A model generated the notes under the pieces. The model made no database searches and was not told the DNA's origin. It saw only the letters and a program-made list of their open reading frames with translations. 64,000 nt of DNA from Pedobacter ghigonis (GTDB lineage Bacteria > Bacteroidota > Bacteroidia > Sphingobacteriales > Sphingobacteriaceae). A program made the translations under genes and the position numbers. Shown here piece after piece: positions 17,330 through 26,305 of the stretch. Within the stretch, counting starts at the first letter, position 1, and each line of letters starts with the position of its first letter. The stretch lies in contig NZ_CAESCM010000008.1 of the NCBI RefSeq assembly GCF_903166585.1, positions 1 to 64,000 of the forward strand, read 5' to 3'.

Positions 17330-17343
17330 GTTTAACGCAAAAA

Positions 17344-18177
17344 ATGGAAACGACAAAACGAGTAGCAATTCAGGGTATTAAGGCCTCTTTTCACGAAGAA
17401 GCAGCCTACAAGTTCTTTGGTAAAAGCATTGAAACTGTAGAATGCAATTCATTTAAAGAAACCTGCGATAAGCTTGAAAAAAATGAAGCAGATTTCGTGG
17501 TTATGGCTATCGAAAACTCCATTGCAGGTAGTTTATTGCCAAATTATACTTTGATCCGCGATTATGGTTTCTCCGTATTTGGCGAGGTTTACTTACCTAT
17601 CCAATTGCACTTAATGGCTTTGCCGGGTGTAAAGTTCGAAGATATTAAAGTGGTAACCTCACACCCTATCGCTATCCGTCAGTGCATCGATTTCTTTTAC
17701 GATTATCCGCACATTAAAATTGTAGAAAGCAACGATACTGCTGCCTGCGCCAAACGCATCCAGGAAGAAAAGCTGACAGATACAATGGCAATCGCAAATA
17801 ACTTAGCTGCTGAACTTTACGGATTAAATATTTTAGAGCGCCGCGTAGAATCGAACAAGAAAAACTACACCCGTTTTCTGATCCTGAAAAAAGATAAAAC
17901 AGACGAAGGCAAAAAAATAAACAAAGCTTCAATCTGTTTCCAGGTTGGGCACAAAGCCGGCTCGCTGGCCACAGTGTTAAACATCTTTGCCGAACAGGAT
18001 GTAAGCTTAACAAAAATACAATCTATGCCGGTGCTGGGCAAAAGAAACGAATATTACTTTTACGTCGATTTAGAATGGCCAAGCACAGATAAATACGATA
18101 AGGCCGTAAGGAAAGCCTTAAAATACACATCAAACTTTAATATCCTTGGCGAATATCAAAAGAACGATAAAGTATAA
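17344..18177 (+). CDS. pheA: Prephenate dehydratase
   Basis: A 277-residue enzyme converting prephenate to phenylpyruvate, the committed step to phenylalanine. The periplasmic-binding-protein-like catalytic region (about 1-185) contains AIENSIAGSLLPNY, VTSHPIAIRQC and the catalytic TRF motif (KNYTRFLIL). A C-terminal ACT domain (about 198-265) begins KASICFQVGHKAGSLATVL. The usual allosteric motifs GALV and ESRP appear as GSLA and QSMP, so feedback inhibition by Phe may be altered. ATG 17344 lies just after the attenuator terminator; an upstream in-frame ATG inside the terminator region is not used. There is no fused chorismate mutase; that activity is in the next gene. Confidence 0.94.
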   Translation: METTKRVAIQGIKASFHEEAAYKFFGKSIETVECNSFKETCDKLEKNEADFVVMAIENSIAGSLLPNYTLIRDYGFSVFGEVYLPIQLHLMALPGVKFEDIKVVTSHPIAIRQCIDFFYDYPHIKIVESNDTAACAKRIQEEKLTDTMAIANNLAAELYGLNILERRVESNKKNYTRFLILKKDKTDEGKKINKASICFQVGHKAGSLATVLNIFAEQDVSLTKIQSMPVLGKRNEYYFYVDLEWPSTDKYDKAVRKALKYTSNFNILGEYQKNDKV

Positions 18178-18216
18178 TTAGGTTAACTATATAAATTGGT
18201 TAACTGGTTAATTGCC

Positions 18217-18248
18217 GATTAACCGATTTAAACAATTAACCGATTAAC
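18217..18248. repeat. TTAACC-type 32-bp intergenic repeat
   Basis: This 32-bp stretch, centred on GATTTAAACAATTAACC, closely matches two copies near the tmRNA gene at 30619-30650 and 30734-30765. It contains self-complementary TTAA/GGTTAA words. Its function is unknown. Confidence 0.5.
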
Positions 18249-18284
18249 AAAAAAATAATAAACAATTTAAAATTAAAATATAAA

Positions 18285-18308
18285 CCGGACTTCCGACAAC
18301 GGGTCCGG
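18285..18308. other. Hairpin upstream of the DAHP synthase gene
   Basis: CCGGAC and GTCCGG form a 6-bp stem, extendable by an inner CCG/CGG, 21 bp before the ATG. No proper T run follows, so it is not a classical terminator. It could be a processing or pausing element between pheA and the next gene. Confidence 0.4.
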
Positions 18309-18329
18309 ACTTTAAACACCCCCATCATC

Positions 18330-19469
18330 ATGAAACTAAATTTAAACATCCAGCCATTAAACACCTGGTTAAACGTAAACAACGAACCGTTAATCATTTC
18401 TGGACCATGCAGTGCAGAAACTGAAGAACAATTATTAACTACTGCACATTTACTGGCTGCAACCGGTAAAGTATCAGTTTTAAGAGCTGGTATCTGGAAG
18501 CCACGCACCCGTCCGGGAGAATTTGAAGGTATTGGCAGCATTGGTTTAGAGTGGTTAAAGCGCGCTAAAGCAGAAACTGGTTTACCAACAGCTGTTGAGG
18601 TTGCAAACGCAAAACACGTTGAAGAAGCTTTAGCTGCAGGTGTTGATATCCTTTGGATTGGTGCACGCTCTACTGTAAACCCTTTCACCGTACAGGAAAT
18701 TGCTGATGCTTTAAAAGGTCATGATGTTCCGGTATTAATTAAAAACCCGGTTAACCCTGATTTACAATTATGGATTGGTGCAATTGAGCGTATCAATGGC
18801 GCAGGTATTACTAAAATTGGCGCTATCCACCGCGGATTCTCTTCATTCGAGAAAAGCTCTTTCCGTAACGAACCAATGTGGGAACTTGCTATCCAGCTAA
18901 AAACACTTTGTCCTGATTTACCAATCATCAACGATCCAAGCCACATTTGCGGTAACCGTGAGTTAATCCCTTACATCTCGCAAAAAGCATTGGATTTAGA
19001 TATGCAAGGTTTAATGATCGAATCACACGTTGATCCTTCAGTAGCCTGGACAGATGCTAAACAACAAGTTACACCTGCTGCCTTATCAGAATTGGTTGAC
19101 CGTTTAACCGTGCGCGAACCAGAGGTAGCAAACGAAGCTTCTGCTGATAAATTAGCTGAATTACGTAAATCAATTGATAAGATTGACGATATCTTATTGC
19201 AAAAATTAGGTGAGCGTATGGCTATTGTAGCGAAGATTGGTGAATTTAAACGCGATAACCAGGTAACTATTTTACAGGTTAACCGTTGGGATGCCATTAT
19301 TCAAAAAGGTCATGCTTTTGCAAAAGCGTTAAAATTAGACTTAAACTTTACCGAAAAATTCTTAGAATTGGTACATGGTGAGTCGATCCGCAAGCAAACT
19401 GAAATTATGAATGCTGGTAAAGCTGAGCAAGGCATTGCTGCAGAACAACATACTGAGGTTAAAGCCTAA
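18330..19469 (+). CDS. Bifunctional DAHP synthase / chorismate mutase type II
   Basis: A 379-residue fusion. Residues about 5-265 are a KDPG-aldolase-like type I DAHP synthase of the beta subfamily (LIISGPCSAETEEQ, KPRTRPGEFEGIG, NDPSHICGNRELIPY), which condenses PEP and erythrose-4-phosphate to start the shikimate pathway. Residues about 280-365 are an AroQ-type chorismate mutase (LRKSIDKIDDILLQKLGERM, KFLELVHGESIRKQ), which makes prephenate for the upstream pheA. In this fusion type the mutase domain often gives prephenate-sensitive feedback. It lies 152 bp after pheA, probably on the same attenuated transcript. No tyrA is present in the block. Confidence 0.93.
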   Translation: MKLNLNIQPLNTWLNVNNEPLIISGPCSAETEEQLLTTAHLLAATGKVSVLRAGIWKPRTRPGEFEGIGSIGLEWLKRAKAETGLPTAVEVANAKHVEEALAAGVDILWIGARSTVNPFTVQEIADALKGHDVPVLIKNPVNPDLQLWIGAIERINGAGITKIGAIHRGFSSFEKSSFRNEPMWELAIQLKTLCPDLPIINDPSHICGNRELIPYISQKALDLDMQGLMIESHVDPSVAWTDAKQQVTPAALSELVDRLTVREPEVANEASADKLAELRKSIDKIDDILLQKLGERMAIVAKIGEFKRDNQVTILQVNRWDAIIQKGHAFAKALKLDLNFTEKFLELVHGESIRKQTEIMNAGKAEQGIAAEQHTEVKA

Positions 19470-19643
19470 GAAAGGCTGAAGGTTGGAAGGCTGAAGGTGG
19501 AGGGTAAAACCAATACGATTAACCAAAACGGAAAGCTGAAAGACTAAAGCCAGAAGTCTGGCAATGATATCATTCTTAGCCTGTCGAAGGGTTTACGATA
19601 ACTTTCGACAAACAATATGATATTAAGAAACAAATATAGTGTA

Positions 19644-19676
19644 GTGTCAGATGGAAACATCTGACACTTACATTTG
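19644..19676 (+). promoter_or_regulatory. aroA promoter box with a perfect 10-bp palindrome
   Basis: GTGTCAGATG, a GAAA loop and CATCTGACAC (19644-19667) form a perfect 10-bp inverted repeat that ends one base before a perfect -7 box, TACATTTG (19669-19676). The palindrome fills the region where a -33 element and spacer would be. It could be an operator, an activator site that replaces the -33 contact, or a hairpin ending the upstream transcript; it lacks a T run. The true aroA ATG is at 19695; a TTG inside the -7 box is in frame but not the start. Confidence 0.6.
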
Positions 19677-19694
19677 AGCATAAAACAGAATAAA

Positions 19695-20984
19695 ATGTCA
19701 AAAAATGCCTTAGTTTCTTTTAAAGGAACCAAGAATATTAATACGGAAATCCAATTAACAGGCTCTAAAAGCGAATGCAACAGGGCGTTAATTATAAGCG
19801 CTTTAAGCCAGAAACTGGTTAAAGTAGAAAACTTATCTAACGCAGCTGATACCGTTACCTTAAATGGCATCCTAAATAAGTTGGGTGTTGATAGTGGTGA
19901 GTTGGGAGGAGACTCCAAACTGAAAACTGCAAGCTCCGAACTGGTTGACGTGGGGCCCGCAGGAACTGCAATGCGTTTTCTTTCGGCCTATCTTTCGGCT
20001 AAAAATGGTAATTTCCTGCTAACCGGGACCGAGCGTATGAAACAACGCCCGATCGGTATTTTGGCAGAAGCATTAAAAACCATTGGTGCCGATATTTCTT
20101 ACGCTGAAGCCGAAGGCTTTCCTCCTTTGAATATTATTGGCCCGTTGAATCAAAAAGCAGCCGAAGTTAAAATTAAAGGTGATATCAGTAGTCAGTATAT
20201 TTCGGCGTTGCTGATGATTGCCCCTGTGTTACCACAAGGCTTAACTTTAGAAATAGAGGGCGAACTTACTTCTAAGCCTTATGTAGATATGACTCTAGAT
20301 ATGCTTGCAGAAGTGGGTATAGCACACACCTGGACAGGCAACTTGATTTCGATAAAACCACAGGCTTTTAAACCGGCTACACTCGTGGTAGAACCCGATT
20401 GGAGCGCAGCATCGTACTGGTACAGCATTGCTGCATTAGCAGACGAGGCAGAGATCGGCTTGCCGGCTTTAAAAGATAAGAGCTTACAAGGCGATAGTCA
20501 GATCCAGAAAATTATGAAGATTTTTGGCATCGCAACCAGCAAAACAGAAAAAGGAATTTCGATCAGTAACCTGGGTTTATCATTAGATACCAATCAGGTG
20601 TTAGACCTTAAAACCTGCCCCGATTTAGCACAAACTATTGTAGTTATTGCAGCTGCATTAGGCAAAAACATGGCTTTTACCGGACTAGAAACCTTAAAAA
20701 TTAAAGAAACCGACCGTATTGCTGCTTTACAAAATGAACTGGCCAAAATTGGTGTTACTTTAACCGAAGATAACCTGGTTTATACTTTAAATACCGATAA
20801 CCTTCATTTCCCTGATAAAATTACCATTGCAACCTACGAGGACCACCGTATGGCGATGGCTTTTGCCCCGCTTGCATTATTGATCAACGAAGTGGAGATC
20901 GAAGAAATGCAGGTAGTAGAGAAATCTTATCCTTTTTATTGGGAGGATTTGAAGAAAGCTGGATTTGAGGTAGAAGTTAATTAA
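19695..20984 (+). CDS. aroA: 3-phosphoshikimate 1-carboxyvinyltransferase (EPSP synthase)
   Basis: A 429-residue enzyme joining PEP to shikimate-3-phosphate, the sixth shikimate step. It has the N-terminal substrate motif TGSKSECNRALIISAL, the second-domain stretch GPAGTAMRFLSAYLSA, RPIGILAEALK, and the C-terminal KIKETDRIAALQNELAKIG and EDHRMAMAFAP. The KSECNRA form in place of KSxSxRA is a common Bacteroidota variant. It has its own promoter box, so it may be partly uncoupled from the attenuated pheA transcript. It is followed 134 bp later by aroC. Confidence 0.94.
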   Translation: MSKNALVSFKGTKNINTEIQLTGSKSECNRALIISALSQKLVKVENLSNAADTVTLNGILNKLGVDSGELGGDSKLKTASSELVDVGPAGTAMRFLSAYLSAKNGNFLLTGTERMKQRPIGILAEALKTIGADISYAEAEGFPPLNIIGPLNQKAAEVKIKGDISSQYISALLMIAPVLPQGLTLEIEGELTSKPYVDMTLDMLAEVGIAHTWTGNLISIKPQAFKPATLVVEPDWSAASYWYSIAALADEAEIGLPALKDKSLQGDSQIQKIMKIFGIATSKTEKGISISNLGLSLDTNQVLDLKTCPDLAQTIVVIAAALGKNMAFTGLETLKIKETDRIAALQNELAKIGVTLTEDNLVYTLNTDNLHFPDKITIATYEDHRMAMAFAPLALLINEVEIEEMQVVEKSYPFYWEDLKKAGFEVEVN

Positions 20985-21118
20985 AAAGCAATAAGTATCA
21001 AGTAATTGGTAGCAAGTATCAAGCAGGGCTAGTATTAAGTATTTAGTATAAGCAAATAAGAATGGGTTTAAAAATTCATTCTATAATTCAATCAATCTAA
21101 AATTCAATTTCTAAAATA

Positions 21119-22216
21119 ATGGCAGGTAACTCTTTCGGACAACTATTTCGTATCACAACTTTTGGCGAATCTCATGGCGTAGCCATTGGGGTAATTATTG
21201 ATGGCTGTCCGGCGCAATTGGATATCGATATGGATTTTATCCAATCAGAACTGGATAAACGCAAACCGGGTCAATCGAAAATTACGACTCAAAGAAAGGA
21301 AAGTGATACTGTTCAGGTATTATCGGGTATTTTTGAGGGAAAAAGTACCGGAACCCCTATTGCGTTACTTATTCCAAACGAAGATCAGCGATCTAAAGAT
21401 TATGGCCACAATGTTGACGTGTACCGCCCGAGCCATGCCGATTATGTTTACGACGCCAAATATGGTATCCGCGATCACCGTGGTGGCGGCCGTTCATCGG
21501 CACGCGAAACCGCTGCCCGCGTAGCCGCAGGTGCAATTGCCAAACTGTTTTTAAAACAACAAGGCATTGAAATATTTGCGCACGTAACAGCTGTCGGTAC
21601 AATTGAAGCACCGAACCTGGAAAGCAACGATTTATCAGCTTTGCTTCAAATCAGGGAAGAAAATATTGTACGCTGTGCCGATCCGGCAACTGCACACGAA
21701 ATGATCGAATTTATTGATGCTATCCGCAAAGATGGAGATACCGTTGGCGGAAAAATTAGCTGTGTGGTAAAAGGATGTCCGGCCGGATTGGGCGAACCGG
21801 TTTTTGATAAACTGCATGCCGATTTAGGCAAAGCCATGCTCAGCATCAACGCCGTTCATGGTTTCGAATATGGCTCTGGCTTTGCCGGAAGTGAATTAAG
21901 AGGTTCGCAACACAACGATATCCCCCAGCCTAAAGCAGCCAATTCGAAAGTGTTTAAAACCACTACCAATTATGCAGGTGGTATTTTAGGCGGTATTTCG
22001 AACGGAATGGATATTACTTTTAAAGTAGCTTTTAAACCGGTTGCAACCATTATGCACAACCAGCAAACCATTAATGCTGCCGGTGAAGCTGCCGAAATTA
22101 AAGGCAAGGGCCGTCACGATCCTTGTGTAGTGCCACGTGCTGTAGTTATTGTAGAAGCAATGGCTGCATTGGTTTTAGCCGATCAGTTTTTGAGAAATAA
22201 AGTAAGTACCCTTTAA
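21119..22216 (+). CDS. aroC: Chorismate synthase
   Basis: A 365-residue FMN-dependent enzyme making chorismate, the last common step to the aromatic amino acids. The start [18 protein letters not shown], the middle [21 protein letters not shown] and the late [23 protein letters not shown] are signature regions. It follows aroA and is only 4 bp from the DUF1684 gene, suggesting co-transcription with it. The 134-bp gap before it holds only degenerate AAGTATCAAG-like repeats. Confidence 0.95.
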   Translation: MAGNSFGQLFRITTFGESHGVAIGVIIDGCPAQLDIDMDFIQSELDKRKPGQSKITTQRKESDTVQVLSGIFEGKSTGTPIALLIPNEDQRSKDYGHNVDVYRPSHADYVYDAKYGIRDHRGGGRSSARETAARVAAGAIAKLFLKQQGIEIFAHVTAVGTIEAPNLESNDLSALLQIREENIVRCADPATAHEMIEFIDAIRKDGDTVGGKISCVVKGCPAGLGEPVFDKLHADLGKAMLSINAVHGFEYGSGFAGSELRGSQHNDIPQPKAANSKVFKTTTNYAGGILGGISNGMDITFKVAFKPVATIMHNQQTINAAGEAAEIKGKGRHDPCVVPRAVVIVEAMAALVLADQFLRNKVSTL

Positions 22217-22220
22217 TCCT

Positions 22221-22832
22221 ATGATAAGATTCCTGCCTGTTCTGCTCGTTTTTATTAGCTTAAATGCCTTTGCTCAAAGTTATACCGAAAAAATTGCAAA
22301 GCACCGGGAAGCTTATAAACAGGATTTTATTACTGATAGCCGCTCTCCCTTAAAGAAAAAAGACCTGGAAAACCTCCATTTCTACGATGCTGACAGTACT
22401 TACAAAGTTTTAGCTGATGTAACGCTGCTACAAAACGAAAAAGTTTTCAAAATGCCTACCTACGATGGTACCAGCAGCGATTACTTCAGGTATGCGCATG
22501 TTACTTTCAGCTTAAATGGTAAAAAACTGCAGATGACTTTATATAAAAGTGTTGCGCTTTCGGCCAATCCGGTTTATAAAGACCATCTTTTTTTGCCTTT
22601 TACCGACGAAACGAACCGCAAAACCACTTACGGAGGCGGAAGGTACATTGATCTGGACACCAAAGCAATTGCAAACAACCAAATAGAAATAGACTTTAAC
22701 AAAGCCTATAACCCATACTGCGCCTATAGCGACGGCTACCGCTGTCCGGTGCCACCCGAAGAAAACGACTTACAAATGGAAGTAGCGGCTGGCGAAAAGC
22801 TCTACACAGGCGAAAAGAAACACCGCAAATAG
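22221..22832 (+). CDS. DUF1684 domain protein, secreted
   Basis: A 203-residue protein with a signal peptide (cleavage after NAFAQ) and the DUF1684 pattern: an early YDADSTYKVLADV, a central LFLPFTDETNRKTTYGGGRYIDL and a late FNKAYNPYCAYSDGYRCPVPPEEN. The biochemical function of DUF1684 is not known to me; relatives are widespread secreted or periplasmic proteins. It starts 4 bp after aroC and so shares its transcript, but the link to aromatic synthesis may be only positional. Confidence 0.85.
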   Translation: MIRFLPVLLVFISLNAFAQSYTEKIAKHREAYKQDFITDSRSPLKKKDLENLHFYDADSTYKVLADVTLLQNEKVFKMPTYDGTSSDYFRYAHVTFSLNGKKLQMTLYKSVALSANPVYKDHLFLPFTDETNRKTTYGGGRYIDLDTKAIANNQIEIDFNKAYNPYCAYSDGYRCPVPPEENDLQMEVAAGEKLYTGEKKHRK

Positions 22833-22954
22833 TCTCCGCTAGGAAGGATTGATAAAAAATTACCGGGATTTACACAATAATTCACATTTTCGATTAAATT
22901 TGAAACTTTAAGTGTAAATCCCTTGTTCTCTAACTAAACTAGCACTATCCCCAA

Positions 22955-23707
22955 ATGATCTATAACTGCTTAATCGTTGATGATAACGAAATAGAAAGAG
23001 ATGCAATAGAAATGCACCTTAAAAAAATCCCGTCATTAAACATTTTAGCAGTTTGTAGCAGCGGCATAGAAGCCTCACAAATTTTAGCTTCAACCAGTGT
23101 TGATATCGTTTATTCGGATATTGATATGCCTGAACTTTCGGGTATGGATTTGCTCAAAAGCCTTAAAAAACAGCCATTATTTATATTTATCACTTCTTTT
23201 AGCGAGTATGCTGCCGAAAGTTTTAACCTTGATGCTTTAGATTTTATCGTAAAGCCAGCTACTTTCGAACGCATATTAAAGGCTACCAACAAAGCCATTG
23301 AGTACCTAGAACTTAAAAAGCTGGTTGGAAAGGAAACCATAAACGATGAACAACCAGCCAGTGAAGAAGATAATCATTTCTTTTTCAGAGAAACTAAAGG
23401 CATTACCAAATTAAAGTACGACGATGTGATTTACATCGAAAGCATGGGCGATTTCTCGAAACTCTTTACCAGTACGGATAAGCACGTAATTTTGGTTAGT
23501 TTAAAAAACCTGGAGAAACAATTGCCAGCTAAGTTTTTTGCCCGGGTACATAAGCAATACATCATCAATATTAACCACATTACTACCTTAACCAATCACG
23601 AGGTACATTTAGATCACAATTTTACGGTACCCATCAGCTCAACCAACAGGCAGGAGCTGCTTGAAAAATCGATTGATAAGAAAATTCTTTCGCGCTTTTT
23701 AAAATAG
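22955..23707 (+). CDS. LytTR-type response regulator
   Basis: A 250-residue two-component regulator. The receiver domain (1-115) has the acidic pair D9 D10, phospho-acceptor D55 in VYSDIDMP, a T/S switch residue (FIFITSFSE) and lysine in IVKPA. A LytTR DNA-binding domain (about 140-245) contains DVIYIESMGDFSKLF and FARVHKQYIININHI. LytTR proteins bind direct repeats and control extracellular functions. Its stop codon touches the stop of a histidine kinase gene on the opposite strand; this convergent kinase is a natural partner candidate, but a distant kinase is equally possible. Confidence 0.92.
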   Translation: MIYNCLIVDDNEIERDAIEMHLKKIPSLNILAVCSSGIEASQILASTSVDIVYSDIDMPELSGMDLLKSLKKQPLFIFITSFSEYAAESFNLDALDFIVKPATFERILKATNKAIEYLELKKLVGKETINDEQPASEEDNHFFFRETKGITKLKYDDVIYIESMGDFSKLFTSTDKHVILVSLKNLEKQLPAKFFARVHKQYIININHITTLTNHEVHLDHNFTVPISSTNRQELLEKSIDKKILSRFLK

Positions 23708-26023
23708 TTATTTACCCAATAAGATTTTAAAGAAACTTCCTCCTGCCGGATTAACGCCTGCACTGATTTTCCCGTTCATGAGGGCGATAAACGTTCGGCA
23801 AAGCAGTAAGCCCAGTCCTGTTCCTTTTTCTTTATTGGTACCCGGTGTACTTACCCCGCCTCCAAGATAACCCGGTTTATTAAAATGATCGATTTGAACC
23901 GGGGTTAAACCAATGCCATTATCGGCAATTTTAATTTCTAAATGATTGCTGCCATTAACCGAGCTTACCTCAATTGAACCGCCATTCGGGGTAAATTTAA
24001 TTGCGTTATTTACAATGTTGCGGATTACCAGGCTTAGCATATTGGCATCGGCCAGGCAAGTGGTTCCTAAGGGGATTAAATTTTGCAAATGCTGCTCCTT
24101 TTCATCAGCCTGATCCCGCAGCGAACCCATCACTTCCTGTACCAAACCCTGAAGATCCAGTGTTTCTAAGCAAGGGTTAAAGCCATGCATCTGACTGGCA
24201 GCCCAGTTTAGCAGGTTTTCCATCATGGTAGAAGTATAGGTTAAATTATTTTTCAGCGAAGCTGCATAACGGTTTAACTTCTCCTGTTCGATGTTTCCGC
24301 CCTCCAGCAATTGCATAAACGAAATAAGCGAATTAACAGGGGTGCGCATATCATGACTTACCACACTAAAAATCCGGTCTTTTACCTTACTCAATTGTTC
24401 CAGTTCGCGTTTTTGGGTATTGATAATTTTGTTAAGCCGGGTAGTTTTCCGCTGGTTAAAATAGATTACAACCGCAATAATTAAAATCAAAGTAATGGCA
24501 ATGGTAAGCAGTAATTTTACGCGCTCATCGAGCTTAATCTGCTGGCGTTGCTTATTAATCTGCTTATCTTTTACTTCGGCAGCCATTTGCGCCTGGAATT
24601 TTACCTTTTCAAATTTACTTTCCTGAGCCAAACGCTGAATATCCAGATCGGCCTTTGCCTTTTGGAACGTAAGCAAATCTAAAGCCTTCTCCTTATCACT
24701 CAGGGCTAGCTGCTGCCGTTTTAATACCAGCTCTTGCTGCTGCCTTTTTAGCTCTCCCTCTGTAATTTTTTGTTTGAGCAGGTAATCGCGTTCTTTCACA
24801 CTAAAATCGAGCTGCATTTGCCTCCTGGTGATTTCCTTTTCTTTTTCCTGATCAAAAATTTTATCCCTCGCGCCAATATATTGCCTGTAATAAGCTAAGG
24901 CCTTGTTGTAATCTTTCTGCTTTTCATACACCGCACTTAAGCCTAAACAAGATTGTTTTTCAATATCAAGCAATCTGTTTTCTTCGGCAATTTTTAAGCT
25001 GTGGTTAAGCAGCACAATTGCATTACCTAAATCATTTTCCTTTTGGTAATAATTGCCAAGCGCATATAAACTGGAGGCGTAACTTTCCTGATCTTCGCCA
25101 TCCCTGCTCAGCTCGACCGATTTCTGGTAAGATTTTAAAGCCTGCTCCTGCTGCCCTATCGAACTGTACAAATCGGCCAGATTACGTTTAACACTAGCTA
25201 ACAAACCCACATCTGCTATCGCTTCTGACACCTTTAACGACTTGTTGTAATACTCTAAAGCCAGTTTTACCTTTTGACCGGGTAAAACCTTCATTTCTGT
25301 CAATTCGCGGTCTGATGCCTCGAAGTAGTTTGTACCAATTAAACCGTAAACAACAGCTACGCCACGCGAGTTTTCGCCTTCCTGCGCAAATACCTTTAGT
25401 GCCATTTTTAGATAAACCAATGCCTGGCTCTGATTGCCCAGACTCTGATAAATGCCCGATATATTGGTATAACAGCTCGCCATATCGGTTTCGTTACCGA
25501 GTTTTGCATAAATGGCAATTGCCTTTTGGTTTACTTCTAAAGCCTTAACATAATCGGGTATACTGCCATATAGCGCTCCAAGATTTAAATAGGTACCGGC
25601 GGTCATATCTAAATTACCAATCGATGCAAATTCGGTAGCCGCTGTTAAATAGTTTTCTTCTGCTTTTTGATAATTTGACCTGCCATGGTACATTAAGCCC
25701 CTTCGGTAATAGGCCATAGCCGAAAACTTTTTTAGATTCTTGTCATGCGATAGCTGAATACTTTTGTTGAGAAACTCTTCTGCCTTATCTACATTTTTCA
25801 TCCGCATGTACTGGCGGTAAACTTCTGTCAGGATTTTTATTTTGGAAGAATCAGTCTTTAAATTATTTTCATTCAGGATTAAAAGACTGTCGAGTTTTTT
25901 TTGCGAAGCATTAGTTTGGGCAAAGCTGGTTAAGCCCAGAAATAAAAACAAAATGATTGCAGTACCTATCTTGAATAAATAAGTTTTATTAATCAACCGA
26001 CTGAAAACAAGGTGTTTATTCAT
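23708..26023 (-). CDS. TPR sensor histidine kinase
   Basis: A 771-residue hybrid of a signal peptide (1-36), a periplasmic array of tetratricopeptide repeats (about 60-400, e.g. AGTYLNLGALYGSIPDYVKAL), a long coiled coil (about 405-510), one membrane helix (about 510-530), a HisKA domain with H-box FSVVSHDMRTPVNSL, and a HATPase domain with N-box NIVNNAIKFTPNGGS, G1 ADNGIGLT and G2 GTGLGL. The TPR-kinase type is common in Bacteroidota and is thought to sense via protein contacts. There is no receiver domain. It is convergent with the LytTR regulator gene with zero gap between stop codons. Confidence 0.92.
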   Translation of the reverse strand: MNKHLVFSRLINKTYLFKIGTAIILFLFLGLTSFAQTNASQKKLDSLLILNENNLKTDSSKIKILTEVYRQYMRMKNVDKAEEFLNKSIQLSHDKNLKKFSAMAYYRRGLMYHGRSNYQKAEENYLTAATEFASIGNLDMTAGTYLNLGALYGSIPDYVKALEVNQKAIAIYAKLGNETDMASCYTNISGIYQSLGNQSQALVYLKMALKVFAQEGENSRGVAVVYGLIGTNYFEASDRELTEMKVLPGQKVKLALEYYNKSLKVSEAIADVGLLASVKRNLADLYSSIGQQEQALKSYQKSVELSRDGEDQESYASSLYALGNYYQKENDLGNAIVLLNHSLKIAEENRLLDIEKQSCLGLSAVYEKQKDYNKALAYYRQYIGARDKIFDQEKEKEITRRQMQLDFSVKERDYLLKQKITEGELKRQQQELVLKRQQLALSDKEKALDLLTFQKAKADLDIQRLAQESKFEKVKFQAQMAAEVKDKQINKQRQQIKLDERVKLLLTIAITLILIIAVVIYFNQRKTTRLNKIINTQKRELEQLSKVKDRIFSVVSHDMRTPVNSLISFMQLLEGGNIEQEKLNRYAASLKNNLTYTSTMMENLLNWAASQMHGFNPCLETLDLQGLVQEVMGSLRDQADEKEQHLQNLIPLGTTCLADANMLSLVIRNIVNNAIKFTPNGGSIEVSSVNGSNHLEIKIADNGIGLTPVQIDHFNKPGYLGGGVSTPGTNKEKGTGLGLLLCRTFIALMNGKISAGVNPAGGSFFKILLGK

Positions 26024-26305
26024 CCTACAATAAAAAACTAGAGATTATTTATGAAGGATAAACAAAAAACTTGCATCATACAGCAATCTCCAATGGGGAT
26101 GACTTGGAACATACTGAAAATAACAAAAATAGGGTTTGGTTTATAAATGTATATAAAAATCCGATCATTCAGTAATCGAATGTTTACTCGACAGTTTAGA
26201 AAACCGCTTTATTTATTCCAATTAGGAATATAAAATATGTAACAAAATGATTGTCAGCTATTTAACAAAAACCTATACACCAAAAAACAATTCTATTAAT
26301 GGCTA

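Noticed and set aside
18178..18329. A second leader-peptide attenuator before the DAHP synthase gene
   Set aside because: A hairpin is present (18285-18308) but no aromatic-rich short frame and no T run; not supported.
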